Assembly (NCBI RefSeq): GCF_040807025.1
Contig: NC_090942.1
Coordinates: 193,806,247-193,870,246 of the forward strand
Source of the DNA: Struthio camelus
Lineage: Eukaryota > Chordata > Aves > Struthioniformes > Struthionidae
Length of the DNA stretch: 64,000 nt
Direction: 5' to 3'
In this document: positions 1 through 11,720 of the stretch, piece by piece
How the letters are laid out: every line of letters starts with the position of its first letter
How positions within the stretch are numbered: the stretch's first letter is position 1
Translations under genes and position numbers: made by a program
The notes under the pieces: model-generated
Told to the model about the DNA's origin: nothing
The model's input: only the letters and a program-made list of their open reading frames with translations
The model's database searches: none

Positions 1-1097
1 CAATAATTTATAAAGATCTGAAGTGCTTGAACATGTCAGTGCGAAGTCATATACCAAAGGGGCCATATGTAAAGCCATAAAGTCAATGTAGCTTGGAAAT
101 TCTCTTGTTAAGTCTGAATTCCTTATCAGACAAGCAGTTTGAACACAAGACTATCCTTTGGGCTCCAAATACTAGCCACAGTGACCTGGCAAACAGATCC
201 ATTTGTGACAGAACAGTCACCAGACAAAGCAACTCTTTATGTAACCCAGCTATTATGTATAACGGCAGTAGTGGGAACCTGAAATCAAGCATGCACTAGC
301 ACTAACGGGGATCTTTAACCCAAAGGCTCTTTGATGCTAATAATTTTGAATTCGTTGAAGCTAACCAAGCCCCAACTCTCCTTCATAAAGGCAGTTGCTA
401 GAGCCTAGGCAGGCAAAAAGATCCCCACAAGCTCCCTTTTATTCTACACGCCAAAACTGTTGTCATTCTTGCACTAGGGGAATTATTCTGACAGCTCTGA
501 AAGCGATTAGGTTTATCCTTAAATACTATCTAGTTCCAGCTCATAGCATCTCCTTGCTTACAGACAGCAGTGGAAGAAATCATCGTGTGCAGTTGGTTAA
601 GGGACACAGACTCCAGGTTATTACTGTTAAGACTAAGTACAACTACTTTGGTTCTTTTAGACCCTCACACCTCAGTTTCGCACAGCCAATTGTTCTCTTT
701 CACCATATGATACATTTGTAAGTTGTTTAAAACAATGTAAATTCTGCCAGGCTCTTATTTGCACTGAATCAGCCTTAAATGGACCTTGGTCCATCACTAA
801 GATCTTCAGATGCCGCTATAACTTATAAAGTATTGGTAGACTCGCACTTGAGGGACAACCTGTAGATCCTCTCCGCTTTTTGTTGTTGTTGTTGTTGTTG
901 CTGTTTAATTATTTCCAGTTTTCACACTACTGATCATGCTTAAAGCTCTATCGCGTGTCAACAGCCCCGTAAAATGACGTCTGGTCGCTCGCTCTAGGGC
1001 GCTGTGTCTTCAGCGTCCGTGCTGGGGGGCCAAATTTGCTTCCGCTCATCTTCTCCGTAACAAGGCGCTCCAAGGAGCTATCACCGCTTGGGCTCAC
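1..1097 (-). other. DHRS12 intron 2 (partial)
   Basis: The sequence left of the exon 2 donor should be the 5' part of DHRS12 intron 2. No exon continuing the SDR fold was recognised on the minus strand before the window edge. It holds a short (TTG)n tract at about 880-902. The short open frames on both strands show no family resemblance. From about 960 the base composition rises into the CpG island. Confidence 0.7.
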
Positions 1098-1231
1098 CTC
1101 TCTTTGCTAGCTCCTTCGCTGTTGCCTTGCCAATGCCGCTGTTGGCGCCAGTGATCAGGAAGGATTTCCCAGCCGCGTCCACCTCGACGTCCGCGGGATG
1201 GAAGCGCCTGGAAGCGGACTCGTAGCCGCTC
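1098..1231 (-). CDS. DHRS12: DHRS12 coding exon 2 (Rossmann-fold nucleotide-binding motif)
   Basis: Second coding exon of DHRS12, bounded by an acceptor (tttaag, AG at 1233-1232) and a donor (G|GTGAGC at 1097). It encodes residues 19-64 of the predicted protein. The conserved SGYESA segment comes first, then the beta-alpha-beta start of the short-chain dehydrogenase/reductase fold with the cofactor motif TGANSGIG at residues 46-53 (family pattern TGxxxGxG), then KATAKELAKRG. By family knowledge, SDR enzymes of this group bind NAD(P) here, and the catalytic YxxxK lies in later exons outside the window. The protein is therefore partial (64 residues seen; the family is about 320). It ends in phase 1. 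DHRS12's physiological substrate is not well established. Confidence 0.93.
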
Positions 1232-1667
1232 CTTAAATACGTCGAAAGAAACCCCTGAGAAACAGAGCATCGCCCACCCCTACTAAAAACGCGAAGGGGA
1301 GCGGGGCAGGAGGGACAAGCGCTCTCCTCTCCCTCCACAGCTGCCCCTAGGCTTGTGTCGGGGGAGAGGGGGCGGGTAGGACGAACTAAACGCCCTCCAC
1401 ACCCTCCCTCCCCCCAGTTTCAGAGTCGCGGCCAGAGCGAGAGCGGAGTCCTGACAGGACCAACGGCCGCTGCCTCGGGGGGCGGCGGGAGGCGTCGGCG
1501 GCGCCGCTCTCAGAAATAAGGGTTTAAAATGCACTTTCCCTCGCGTGTGTGCGGGGGGGAGGGGGGTGATGGGGGAGGGGGAAGGCGGGCGCTTTCCTTT
1601 CGAGGCGGAAAACATTCAAAATGGCTAAAGAGAAAACGCTACAGAAACTTTCCGCCCGCCCCGGTAC
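1232..1667 (-). other. DHRS12 intron 1
   Basis: A 436-base GC-rich intron between the two DHRS12 coding exons, with a GTACCG donor and a TTTAAG acceptor. The plus strand carries an uninterrupted G-rich block at 1553-1581. Open frames through it are products of high GC content. Confidence 0.85.
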
Positions 1668-1723
1668 CTCGTGTACTCCCGCAGCCCCTTCACGAACCAC
1701 ACGGCGTTGCGGTACCAGGACAT
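1668..1723 (-). CDS. DHRS12: DHRS12 coding exon 1 (start codon exon)
   Basis: First coding exon of dehydrogenase/reductase SDR family member 12, read on the minus strand. The ATG is at 1723-1721 with A at -3. It encodes 18 residues plus two bases (MSWYRNAVWFVKGLREYT, then AG), matching the known DHRS12 N-terminus (a short W/Y-rich start, then VWFxKGLREYT). The donor GTACCG follows at 1667. The split codon AG|G is completed by the next exon to give Arg19, so the phase fits. An in-frame TAA lies upstream (1831-1829) with no ATG between it and this one, which supports this start. The exon is shorter than most ORF cutoffs, and the open frame on the opposite strand here is a shadow. Confidence 0.9.
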
Positions 1724-1733
1724 GATGATGGCC

Positions 1734-1763
1734 GTGGTGGTGGTGGTGGTGGTGGTGGTGGTG
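1734..1763 (+). repeat. (GTG)10 microsatellite in DHRS12 5' UTR
   Basis: Ten uninterrupted GTG units on the plus strand, CAC on the DHRS12 strand. The tract ends about 10 bases before the DHRS12 start codon, so it most likely lies in the 5' UTR. It is followed by CTG/TTTTCCTGC repeats to about 1795. Confidence 0.95.
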
Positions 1764-1828
1764 CTTTTCCTGCTTTTCCTGCTGCTGCTGCCACCACTGC
1801 TGCCGCCGTGCCGGCCCCGCCTCTGCCC

Positions 1829-1834
1829 TTACAT
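1829..1834 (-). promoter_or_regulatory. Start-stop uORF (ATGTAA) upstream of DHRS12
   Basis: On the minus strand ATG (1834-1832) is followed directly by TAA (1831-1829), about 105 bases before the DHRS12 start. If it lies within the 5' UTR it is a minimal upstream ORF, a type known to stall or delay ribosomes. The TAA is in frame with the main ORF. Whether transcription starts upstream of it is unknown. Confidence 0.4.
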
Positions 1835-2023
1835 AAAGGCGCCCGGCCCGGCCCGGCGCGACGTTAGATAAGGGCCCCGCGGCGGGGGCGGGGAGCGGGG
1901 CGCCGCGGCGCCATTACGGGGCGGCCGCCCGCCCTGGCAGCGCGGAGAGGGGCCGTCGAGATGGAGGGCGCCCTGCCCGCTGCGCCCCCGCGGCAGTTGG
2001 GGGCCTTGCGTTTGCTTTCGTTG

Positions 2024-2038
2024 CCCCCCCCCCCCCCC
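2024..2038 (+). repeat. Poly(C) tract, 15 C
   Basis: An uninterrupted run of 15 cytosines inside the CpG island. It is prone to length error in sequencing and assembly and may form i-motif/G-quadruplex structures. Confidence 0.95.
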
Positions 2039-2413
2039 TTTCATTTTATTCTCTTCTTAATTAGCCAACAAGGAAAGGGATGTGCGTGGAGCCCCTTGAT
2101 GGGAGTGACGTGTGCGGTCTGCCCCGCTCCTTCACCTTCGCCCCTGGTGCCGGGCGGCCGCCTCGGCCCGCCGGACGGAGCCAGCCATACGCCAGAAATG
2201 GCCCGACCTCACGCCCCGCCGGAGGGAAAGCCCCCGGCCCGCATTGCCCTTGCCCGCTGCCTCGTGGGGAGACCGCCACGGGGATTCGGGTGCCGGCCTG
2301 GCCGCCGCCGGGGGTGAGCGCGTGGGCTGGCAGCGGAGCCGCCGAGGATTTGCCGAGGCACGGGCTCGGCGCGGGCGGACGTCGCTAGCCGCCTAGCCAG
2401 GGCTGCAAGCGAG

Positions 2414-2429
2414 ATGTCGAGTTTTTTTG
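2414..2429 (+). other. Possible divergent mini-exon start (MSSFF then donor)
   Basis: On the plus strand at the edge of the CpG island, an ATG with a purine at -3 is followed by five codons (MSSFF), one base and a good donor (G|GTAAGC at 2430). This looks like the first coding exon of a divergent transcript, but no downstream exon was recognised and no protein family can be named. It may be chance or a noncoding divergent RNA. Confidence 0.2.
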
Positions 2430-5400
2430 GTAAGCGGGGACTGTGCTCAAGGAGCTCGGCCTCCCCGCTGCGTTCCTTCAGCTCTGGAAAATTATCAACG
2501 GGAAGCTCTTGCATAAACATAAGTAACCTCGCTGCACCACCAAACACTGTTTTATGTAACATGTAATCCTGTGAACTCCCTGCTCCTGCTGACAGGGTGA
2601 AGTACAGCAATACGGGGGGGCACTCAAGTGGCCATTAAGGTACAGGGAAATGTAAAATGTTTTCAGTTCCTCAGAAGTGTGTGTTGGAGCTATAAAGTCC
2701 AAGACCATCATTTGGAGTTGCACATCTGGATGATCCATGTTAGCCATTAAGGAAATTGCAATTATAGGCATAATTACATTTTTAAACACGATAAAGGACT
2801 GTGCAGTTACAAAGTTCAGTTTGCAAAAGTTAGATAAACTCGTGTGTTATGAAGCATGCAGGGCCACACACATAGGACTTACTTTGGGAACCCAGTCTAA
2901 GTTTTCAGCAGCTTAAGGTACATGGTTTCAATAGCAGAGATAGGCAAAGAAAGTAGGCACCACTCTTGTCTTTTTTTGACCGTATATATGATGCTTGTTT
3001 CTCTGAATCTCTTTGCACCGACAAAGGACTAGCGCTCAAGTCTCCCTCTTTCTCAGCAGTCTGTGTAAGTATTCGGTGCTCACACAAAAGGTGCTTCCCG
3101 CCACGGAGTTACAACTTTTGAATTCAGCACTGTCTGCATATGCTAGACATGTTGTGTGTGAAATGAGATTTTTCAGAGGACAAAAGGATACATTTTCACA
3201 AAGGTATCCTCTTCAGTGATCGCCCAGCTAAATGACAAACCTTTTCACCAAATCTGAAAATGCTTGTTCTTCTTTGAAAGAATTTATTTGGACACTAGCA
3301 ACCCAAGGCGATTTTAATTTAGTTCTTGCAAATGGCTGGGACTTTTTGACTGAAGCGTTCTAAGTAATTCGTCCTGATTCTAATGCTCAAAATGAAGACT
3401 TCTGGCCCAGAAGGGAACAGCTTGGCAATAGCGCAAGTGACAGCACATTATTTCCTCTAATGGAAAATGAATTGCAACCTGAACTACAGCTACATCCTAT
3501 GATGTCTGTAAGTATATAATTGTAAGCAATATGGAAATAGTTTTGTGATTGTCACCTACAAAGTGCAATCAGCAACCCAAACTATACAGCCTAGGCTGCT
3601 ATAATGATGTTACATAAAGACATTCACTGTGAGCAGAGCAGATGTTCGGCTTGTGCGAGTCCTGTGTACAGGCTGAGATAATGTATGGATGAGACCACAC
3701 TCACTCTTCTTCTTCTTTGTCTCCCAGGCTCCACAGTCCTCTAACGCTGTCCTAACAGCACAGCGCTTTCACCATCATGCACCCACATATGTCCCTGTCC
3801 CAAGGCATGTGACACACAGCTTCAGCTTCACGCTGTAAAAATGCCACTGTTGGACTGCAATGCAGCCCATGCTATTTCAGATACTTTAGAAAGGTGGGGG
3901 AAAATATATGTATATATCTTACATGAAAATATACGTATATGTCTTAAGGATATCACATGAGGCCCAGAGAGGAAATAGGGCCAAGTGCTACACAGAGTGA
4001 ACATGGGCAGTCTGCTCTTCAGAGACCTAGCACCAGCACCACGGATGTGAGCCACTGTGCACAACTTGGCCTGCAGTTGGGGATCCCTTGTTCAGGTGGA
4101 TGTATTTAGCAATGTAGAAGTAGCATCTGAGTTTGTTAGACAGGCGCTCCATGAATGCAAAAAATTCTCAAAGCAAAAAAAAAAAAACTGGAGTGTTGTG
4201 ACTGCGACCCTCTAAATAGTAAGGTTTTTCATACAATAACTAATTCAGACTTTCACAATTTCTTAAAACACAGCAGCTGGTGAAAAATGCCTCTCTGCAC
4301 CCCACCTAGATTAATTGAAAATTATACCTAGAGTTGATCCATCTTTGTTCTGTTAAAGAACAGGGAGTTTTAAGCAAAGTTTTAACTACCTCCCAAAACA
4401 AAAGAAATGTTGAAAATACTCATTGCTGTGAAGGGCTCTGTGCTATACAGTGTTTCAGCATGTTTCATGTTTTCTTCCCAAGGGACAGTTCCAAAAGGTA
4501 GACAGGGTACTCAAGAGCTGAATAGTGACTGTCTATCATACAAGATGTTTAAGAGCAACTTCAAGGCCATCTTGCCAAGCTCTTCTATTATCATTTTTTG
4601 GAGAGGCTAAAATCTCTGCCTTAAGGACAACCAGCTCCTTTGCTGGCTTCTTGTAGGAGATCTGACAGCCTGTTGTGCCTTCTTTCCTTTCCTTGCAGCT
4701 ACCAATTTTCTAATTAAGTCTCTGTGCCTGCCCCGTTAGTCAATCAGAACATCACCACTGATTGCAATGGGAACAGGAGCAGGCTTTAAGGGCCACACTT
4801 GCGGAAAAGCTAGCATCTATAATTGGGGCCAGGTTTTCAAAGGAGGTGGCAGCCACATGTGAGCCACTGTCATGACCAGAGCCACTGAGAACCGAGCATT
4901 TGCCATGCTGGCCTCAGCTCTGGATGCTGAATGCTTGAAAACTCCTACTTTAGAAACTAGTGCTGCCCCAGTGAATATAATTACGATGAAGAGATGTGAG
5001 CAGCTTGGGAGAGGCAGTCAGCACTCTTTCCTTTGCCTGGCTGAAGCAGAGGGTTTGGTGAGTGGTCAGAGAGGAACATCTAGACCCTGAAGTCTTAGGG
5101 ATGCATCTATCAGGGACGCTGATAGCAGGGAGAGAGAAGAAAAAGCTGCTCATCTCGGTAGCGGGGGGGTCCAAGTTGTGAAGTGTGTAACGTGTTTTTG
5201 AACAGTAGGACGTTTTCTTTGTTGCACGCTCTTACACCCAGGACACTGCTAAGTTTGCCAGCAGCTGTCATCAGCAGTGTCATTTTTCAACGAGCAGTCA
5301 GGCTTTCCCGAGACCAAATGGCCTTTTGTTCTTGAGAAACAAATGTGGCTGTGTGTCATCAGCTCAGCTCAATCACTCCTTTTTACTCAGCAACCAATGA

Positions 5401-7068
5401 AGGAATCTCTTCCTTTGCCTTATCAGCAGTACAGGTTTGCTCCCTCCGCTTGAGGCCCCTGGTCTCTTCCTGGTCTCTGAGAGTGTGTAGGACCTCCCAG
5501 GGCCAGGCATGTCCTGGCAAGGAGAGGGACCACCGAGGGTCCTCCCAGAGTGGGCAGAATGGACTGGGAACAGGAGCTAAATCTTATGAATTCATCTTGT
5601 ACATCATGTCAGGTAGATTTATACACTTTAGTGTAAACTGCTTTAAAAACAATAGGAGCTTTATAGTTGATTTTCATCTCAGAAAATAAAAATTTCAGTC
5701 CATAAAACCTCAGTTTTATGCCAATGATTGAAAGATGATCTCGATGTCCTTACAGCAGACGTCAGGCTTGAACACATATGTGGCTGTTGCTGTGCAGTAA
5801 CAGTAATGCGCTAATACTTTCTTCAGCTATCTATTTCTCTTCTTAGTGCTTTTCTCTGACTATAAGTAATCAACCTGCCTGAATTCCTCATTTGGGAGCC
5901 TCCCTGTTCAGCTCATCCCCTTCCCATGCAGATGGAGGGTCTGGCTGGTGCTCTAGCAGTGACCCAGGATTTCTGAGTGATGCTCCGAAGGTCTGGGATG
6001 AAGCCTGGGCTGTATGGGGGCAGCAGGAGTGGGGGGGATCTGAAGAGAGCAAACCATGGCTATTATGTATCACCTTGGAGTATTATGTTTCTCTGAGCCC
6101 TACTCCTGCGTTTGTTTTTCACATCAAGGCCTCAACAAATTCCCCTTGGAGTTAATGGGGAATCCATTAACCGAAAGGTGGTGGATGTGTACTACCACAC
6201 AAGCAGGGCAGCATACAAACTTCAGCTTATATCCCTGTTCTACATTGTGTTCAAATGCCAAAGGAGCGGACTGAAGTTTTGTGTCTATGAGTAGTCCAGG
6301 AACCAAAGAGATATTTAAAACTTACCCATGTAAAGCTATGGGGCCAAACTTTCCCCCCACCCAAATAATCACCAGGACCCTTTATTAAAAGCCTTATTCC
6401 ACCAGCTATTGGAGGATTTTTTCTAGAAGTTCATTAAAAGTAATAAAGCAACTCTTTTTTTGATGTGCTGTTCTTCTGGAAATAAATGGAACTTAGTGAT
6501 GTTAAATACATGCAAAAGTAAAATAGCAATACAAAGAGCAAAAATAAGCAGCAATAATAAAAAGTTGTTGTCTGTAGCAACCTGTGAATAAGTGTGTATA
6601 GTGGATTTTTATCTGTAGTTTGTACTCTGTGTACTCATTTCAGGCTTGATACTGAAAGACTAAACATTTTTTTCAAAGGACTAAAAATCAAATCTATAAA
6701 GCTATGTAGGTACCTAACTCATATGGAAATCAAGGGACCCTGGTTACCAAAAAGCTCACATGCATGCTGGCCTATGGGCCTGTAATTTGCATCTCTTTAA
6801 CCGTCTCACATTTGAGCCATTGCACTGCAGCATGGAGAAAGGTATATAGATTTCCCCTTTGCTTGGGTGTTAATGATCATACAGGAGTTTGTACGGCAGA
6901 TTCAAATCTGGGCATGAAATCAGCCCCTGATACGACTGCTCATCCCAGCGAAATTGCAGCAGGGTTCATTATAATTAGCATGACTGATAAATGTAAAGTA
7001 GCCTAATTTTTAAACTCTCATCAAATATGCTCATGCGCTCACACTGGTCAACATTTCCCCCCCCTGTA

Positions 7069-7122
7069 TTTCTGTTCAAATGAGACGTTTGAGTGTTTCT
7101 ATTCAAATGAGACATTTGAATG
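7069..7122. repeat. Tandem duplication, 2 x 27 bp
   Basis: Two adjacent 27-base copies (7069-7095 and 7096-7122) that differ at three positions. The unit contains ttcaaatgagac followed by rtttgartg, so the second copy is also partly self-complementary (ttcaaatg/catttgaa). Confidence 0.9.
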
Positions 7123-7671
7123 AACAAACATGTACATGTGATTTCTCAGAAATGCATACAGTTTTCTCAGAAGCAGTTTCTTGCAAATAACTGCTCTTTT
7201 CAGCAGTTTGCTTGCACTTTTCATGCAATATAAGATAGCACTTGTCAGCCTTTTTTGTTTCCCCCTAAACATTATGCTTTCTAAAAATGTTTTGCTTCTC
7301 CCCTTATTAATAGTATCTGTAGGACTTTCATGTACTCCAGTAGCAAAACAGGAACCTCAGGAAACTAAGAGAAGAAGGAACGATTTCAAAGTGCATTACT
7401 GATGGAACAATCCCATCTATATTATACAGAGAGCATACATGAGTCTTCATCATGAGGCAAAGTCCATATCAATTAGAGCTGGGGGAAGATAAATAATCAG
7501 ATATGAGATTCAAGATAACTTACAGAAAAATCTGTTTTAAAATGTTTTGCAATCTGTAGCCCTTTGCCTGTAAAGCCAAAGCATTTGGGCTCATTTACAC
7601 CAGCTGTTCACATTTCAGGATCTGAGACATTTAAAAGAGCTCTTGAAATAACCTAGAATAGCTTCTGCTGC

Positions 7672-7691
7672 TTTTTTTTTTTTTTTTTTTT
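7672..7691 (+). repeat. Poly(T), 20 T
   Basis: An uninterrupted run of 20 thymines. It could be the tail of a retroposed sequence on the minus strand, but no body was recognised. Confidence 0.9.
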
Positions 7692-10600
7692 CTGCACAGT
7701 CACCTTGTAGTTTTTAAGTCTGATGTCTTGGGACATCATTAAGCTCAGAGCAAGTGCTGTGTGAGAGAGATCTCTCTCTCTCTTTCACAACTGCACAGAA
7801 TTCCTGTTTCTACTCCAGAGGAGATTAAGCCCGTGATATGTCTAATGTCTGTCTTTCCTCTCTTCCTTGAGGCAGCAGGTAGGACTCCAGAGCTGTCTGG
7901 ATTCAACATTTTAATTGAAAGAATGAGACACTTATCTATCTGGCTGTGGCTTTTAAAATAGCTGTGGGAAGCTGCTCCTTAGAGCTTTGGTATATTATGC
8001 CAGTTCCCAAATAAGGTGGAGTAGTGGGAGGAGAAATTTAATGTGGGCAATAAAATGTGCTAAGTGGAACTTATTTTATGACTCCTGCCTTTGCATATGT
8101 CGTATGTATATGTCTATAATCTGTGTGGTGTGTGCAGAAATGTCGTTGTATCTTTATTAAATTTCCATAGTACACACAAGTAGCAGTGCACAGGCTATGT
8201 AATGCATTGAAATCAACATTATTTTTTCTTTTAAAAGCTAAAAATAGACCTTTATTTCTCAAGAAAGGGAGATGATTTAACTAGAACAGCTACAGCTGAT
8301 TTCCTCCATTATAGTCGTCCATTTCCTCCGTTACGAGTTCATAAAAATTAGTTTAAGAGTATATTTTGTTCAATTTCCAGAAGCCATTTATATTACTGTG
8401 ACCAAAAAAAGATGGATGTTTTTCAATTTGCAGTTTTAGTCTAATGGCAAAATGTTAAATGTTTTCATGTCAAGGTGTAGGTTGTATCTTCAGCTATTCA
8501 ACCTCTGGGCTTTAACGTCTTCAACCACCTACTCCTGTTTGCTGAGGGAACGTGTCTAAGCCCACAGGGAATGAGCATATAACTGGGACACCATCAAGCT
8601 ATTTAAGAAGTTTAAGCAATTTAAGAAGTTACTGTTTGCAAATTAAGGTGCAGTGGACCAGGTGCGTCTTCCTGGCTTACCCCGAACTGAGATAAAATGC
8701 CTTAAATTAAACTACTTCAATTTAGGTTTAAGCTAAAGCCTTTGGAGCAGCCCAAGAGAATTTATGCAGTTAATGTTGGGTCTGGGGAATAGCGGTAACT
8801 CACTAAGCTGCTATAACTCCGTTTTATTGAATCATGTGCCCAGCCCAGGTGTCGCTGCCCCACACAAAGGCCCTTAGCTTCCTTAATACCTCCTTGGTCA
8901 TTTTGCATTTGGGCAAGCCAAGTACTGAACATTAGCATTGTGATCTGGCAGCACTTTCCCAAGATGTCCATGGACGTACCAGGTTCTCATACCTAAAAAA
9001 TTAAGCCTCCGTGGCAGACTGTAGAGAATTAGTCTTAGTCTCCCTTGAATAAGACATAGGCCACAGGCTCACAGTGTCACTAAAGTTTCATAAATCACCG
9101 CACATTTGCTGAGCTTCTGTAACTGTCCTCACATAGCCACACAGAAAACACAAGGCAGTGTGACTTAGCGTAATCCTCTTTTTTTGCAGCTGAACTAAAA
9201 TCACTTCATATTTGCTCAGATAGGAGTGCATGCATGAACACTTGCTGCAAGGTCATTAGATGTGCAGTGATGTAGTAATCAATTCTGACTTGATCGGGAG
9301 TCTGAGTCCTTAATTATTGGTAATCGAGAATGATCCTAGAAGCATTTTGCAAGAACAGGGAAATTTATATGGAGTCCTACATATGGAGTATATCTAGCCA
9401 ATTTATTGTTAAACTTCCTTTGCAGTATCAACTGAATCTAATTTTCTTTTTCATGCCTGCTCTAAGCTTTTGGGTAAAGTTTCTGTCTAATGTTAAACAG
9501 CTGCTTTGTTACACTCAAGTGAAGGATGGAGTTAGTCCTGCTGATACACAATTTCTTAAACACTTTGGCATCTTAATGATTCAAACATGCTCCCCACTGA
9601 AGGCAAAATCAGTTAGACCAGTTCAGAACTGAGCACCGAGGATCTGCCTGCATTGGAACCCAAGAGCTCAGGTGCTGAGCTGGTGAAGTATTTGGGGTGA
9701 GAAGGAGCAATTCTAGCGTTCCACCACTGGCAACAGTTATATTTCAGAAGCGTGCAGTACCCTCAGACAGGCAGCGGAGAGCGCAGAGTGGAGGAGCTCT
9801 TGGAAAAACGTGGCCTATGATTTTTCCCAACACTATCTCATGCACGTGCGAAAAAGGAAGGGCTGCTGTGGTCATATCTTCCTACACCCAACCATGCATA
9901 GCCTAAGTCAGCTAGCAGTGTGAGGAATTTCCATTGCTTGGATTTCTGAGCATAGGCAGACTAATCGTGACTCCTTTGAGTGGCTGCTGCAGAGCTGAGG
10001 AATGCTACCCTGTGACGCTGCACTCTCATCAGATTTTTCCACCCATCTTTTCTCTAAGCTTAGCTTTCTGCAGTTACCAGATATCCTTTTTTAGTAAACA
10101 ATTCCTAAAGCCAGGGCCTGAATTAAAATCAATATGGACTAAATGCACTATTAGTTACGTATGCAATATCCGCTGAGGTAAAAGTTCCTGGCTGAGGACA
10201 GCTGGTTCCCAATGGCACTACACTGTGTTCAGCCTCAGACCCAAGGTGAAAGGCTGAGCAGATCTGATTCAGCTATGCCATATTGTTGAGGTTATTCTAA
10301 AGATCTCACCCTTCCACCGGCATCCTCTAATTCTGTTAAGCTTCTGTAAATGAAGGTTTTGGTTGTGTAGCATTTAACGGAAAAAATACCCAAAACGCAC
10401 ATCCAGATTCCTTGTTTGGGGCTGCCTTCCTGCTTCTGTAGTAGGGAGCCCCTCCACTTTCACCACATTAACAGAACTGCATAAGAGCAAAAGCAGAAAG
10501 AGCACTTTACATTGCGTTCATCAACACATAAATAACAATGTGCCAGGACCAGTTATGGGCTAGTTCCATTACATGCCACAAAACAATTGTCTCTGTGCAT

Positions 10601-10949
10601 GCTGGTGCTTTTAAAGCTGACACTGCTGTTGACTTAAAAGGTGCTTTCACTACATCCATCCATTAAGTACAGGCTTCCATATGTACAGCAGCAATGTAAA
10701 CAAATCAAACATACACTCACACCACAACCAGAGAACTCCTGTAGTAAACACATCCATCTGAAATTTTCACTTCCCCCCCGTGTCTCGTTATCATGTGTTG
10801 TATTTAAAATACACCATCAGTTTTTCTATAAACGTAATCACAATGACTTGACAACCATCTTTATGTTAGTGTGGTACTAACAAATAATTGTTGTACAAAA
10901 ATGGATGAAGAGGAGTTACCCCAGGCTGGGAAGTGTTGAAGCACTGGTC

Positions 10950-11330
10950 TCACACTCAGTAGCTTTTGGCTCGGTTCCTGGTTCTGCCAAAAATTTGCAG
11001 TGTGGCCTTGGCTCAGTTTCTGATGGATATATTCAGACTGTCTGTTTTAGCAGCGAAGATGAATACAGATGCTTCCTACTTGAAGTTCAAGAGAGACCTT
11101 GGGGGCCATATTCAGGCTGCCTATTATACACGCCCATACTGCTATTACAGCTACTTACTGACTGGTCTAACACTGGTGTGAATAGCTCTCTGGTGAGCAT
11201 CTAAGTAACGACTGAAGTCCATGCACCCTGCAAAGTGATCTGAATACAACCCCTTATCTCTTCATGTCTCAGCTTCCTCATCTGTAATGCATGGCCAGTA
11301 ACCTACCTCAGCAAGGCCATGGAGGTGTTC
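10950..11330 (+). mobile_element. MIR-like SINE remnants
   Basis: Two short stretches resemble the MIR/CORE-SINE consensus in plus orientation. One is 10950-11025 (ggttcctggttctgcca, then gtgtggccttgg, then ctcagtttct). The other is about 11265-11330 (tgtctcagcttcctcatctgtaatg, then acctacctcagcaagg). They are old, diverged and separated by unrelated sequence, so they may be two insertions. The assignment is from memory of the consensus. Confidence 0.5.
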
Positions 11331-11720
11331 AGGTCCCAGGGAAGAGGACAACACGGCTAATTTTATAGGAAAAGGTGTACTATGCTGAAATTACATAAGG
11401 AGACCTGGTTTTAAAAGAGTTTGTCATCTGCAGGAGCTTATTGCAGAATTTGACACTTGAAATAGAACATCCAGCTGTTACAAAAGGGATGTAAAAATTA
11501 GAAAGAGTGCACCCTGGTACCTCTAGCAGCAGTTTTACATGGCTATGCTGTATTCCAGATTAGCTATTTCCAGATGGTACGATATTCTACAGTTTCCTCC
11601 TGCAGTTGACAGCTATCATACATATATACATGTACAACGCAGATGTATACAAGGGTGAATTATTGCCTTTTCTTCTTGTACACCCTTTCCCAAACATCTG
11701 GAGCTTTACTTCTGTAGCAT

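Larger units (their letters stand above)
960..2430. promoter_or_regulatory. CpG-island promoter of DHRS12
   Basis: About 1.4 kb with very high GC and many CpG dinucleotides, in contrast to the AT-rich flanks. It contains the start codon exon of DHRS12 and extends upstream of it. GC-box-like runs (gggggcgggg) sit around 1883-1900. No convincing TATA box is seen, as expected for a broad housekeeping promoter. The exact transcription start cannot be read from sequence. The upstream (plus) side ends near a possible divergent exon at 2414-2429. Confidence 0.85.
2431..11720. other. Intergenic DNA between DHRS12 and TMEM272
   Basis: No supported gene. DHRS12's promoter is on the left and the 3' end of TMEM272 on the right. 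The contents are AT-rich single-copy-looking DNA, a 27-base tandem duplication (7069-7122), a T20 run (7672-7691), a short CT tract near 7770 and MIR-like SINE remnants (10950-11330). The open frames are all short (about 115 codons or fewer) with no recognisable domain. No canonical AATAAA for TMEM272 was seen on the minus strand within about 1 kb of its stop; the nearest one noticed is at about 9401-9406. Confidence 0.6.

Noticed and set aside
2209-2610. 133-codon minus-strand frame over the CpG island edge
   Set aside because: GC-rich chance frame with no family resemblance and no splice signals that fit DHRS12.
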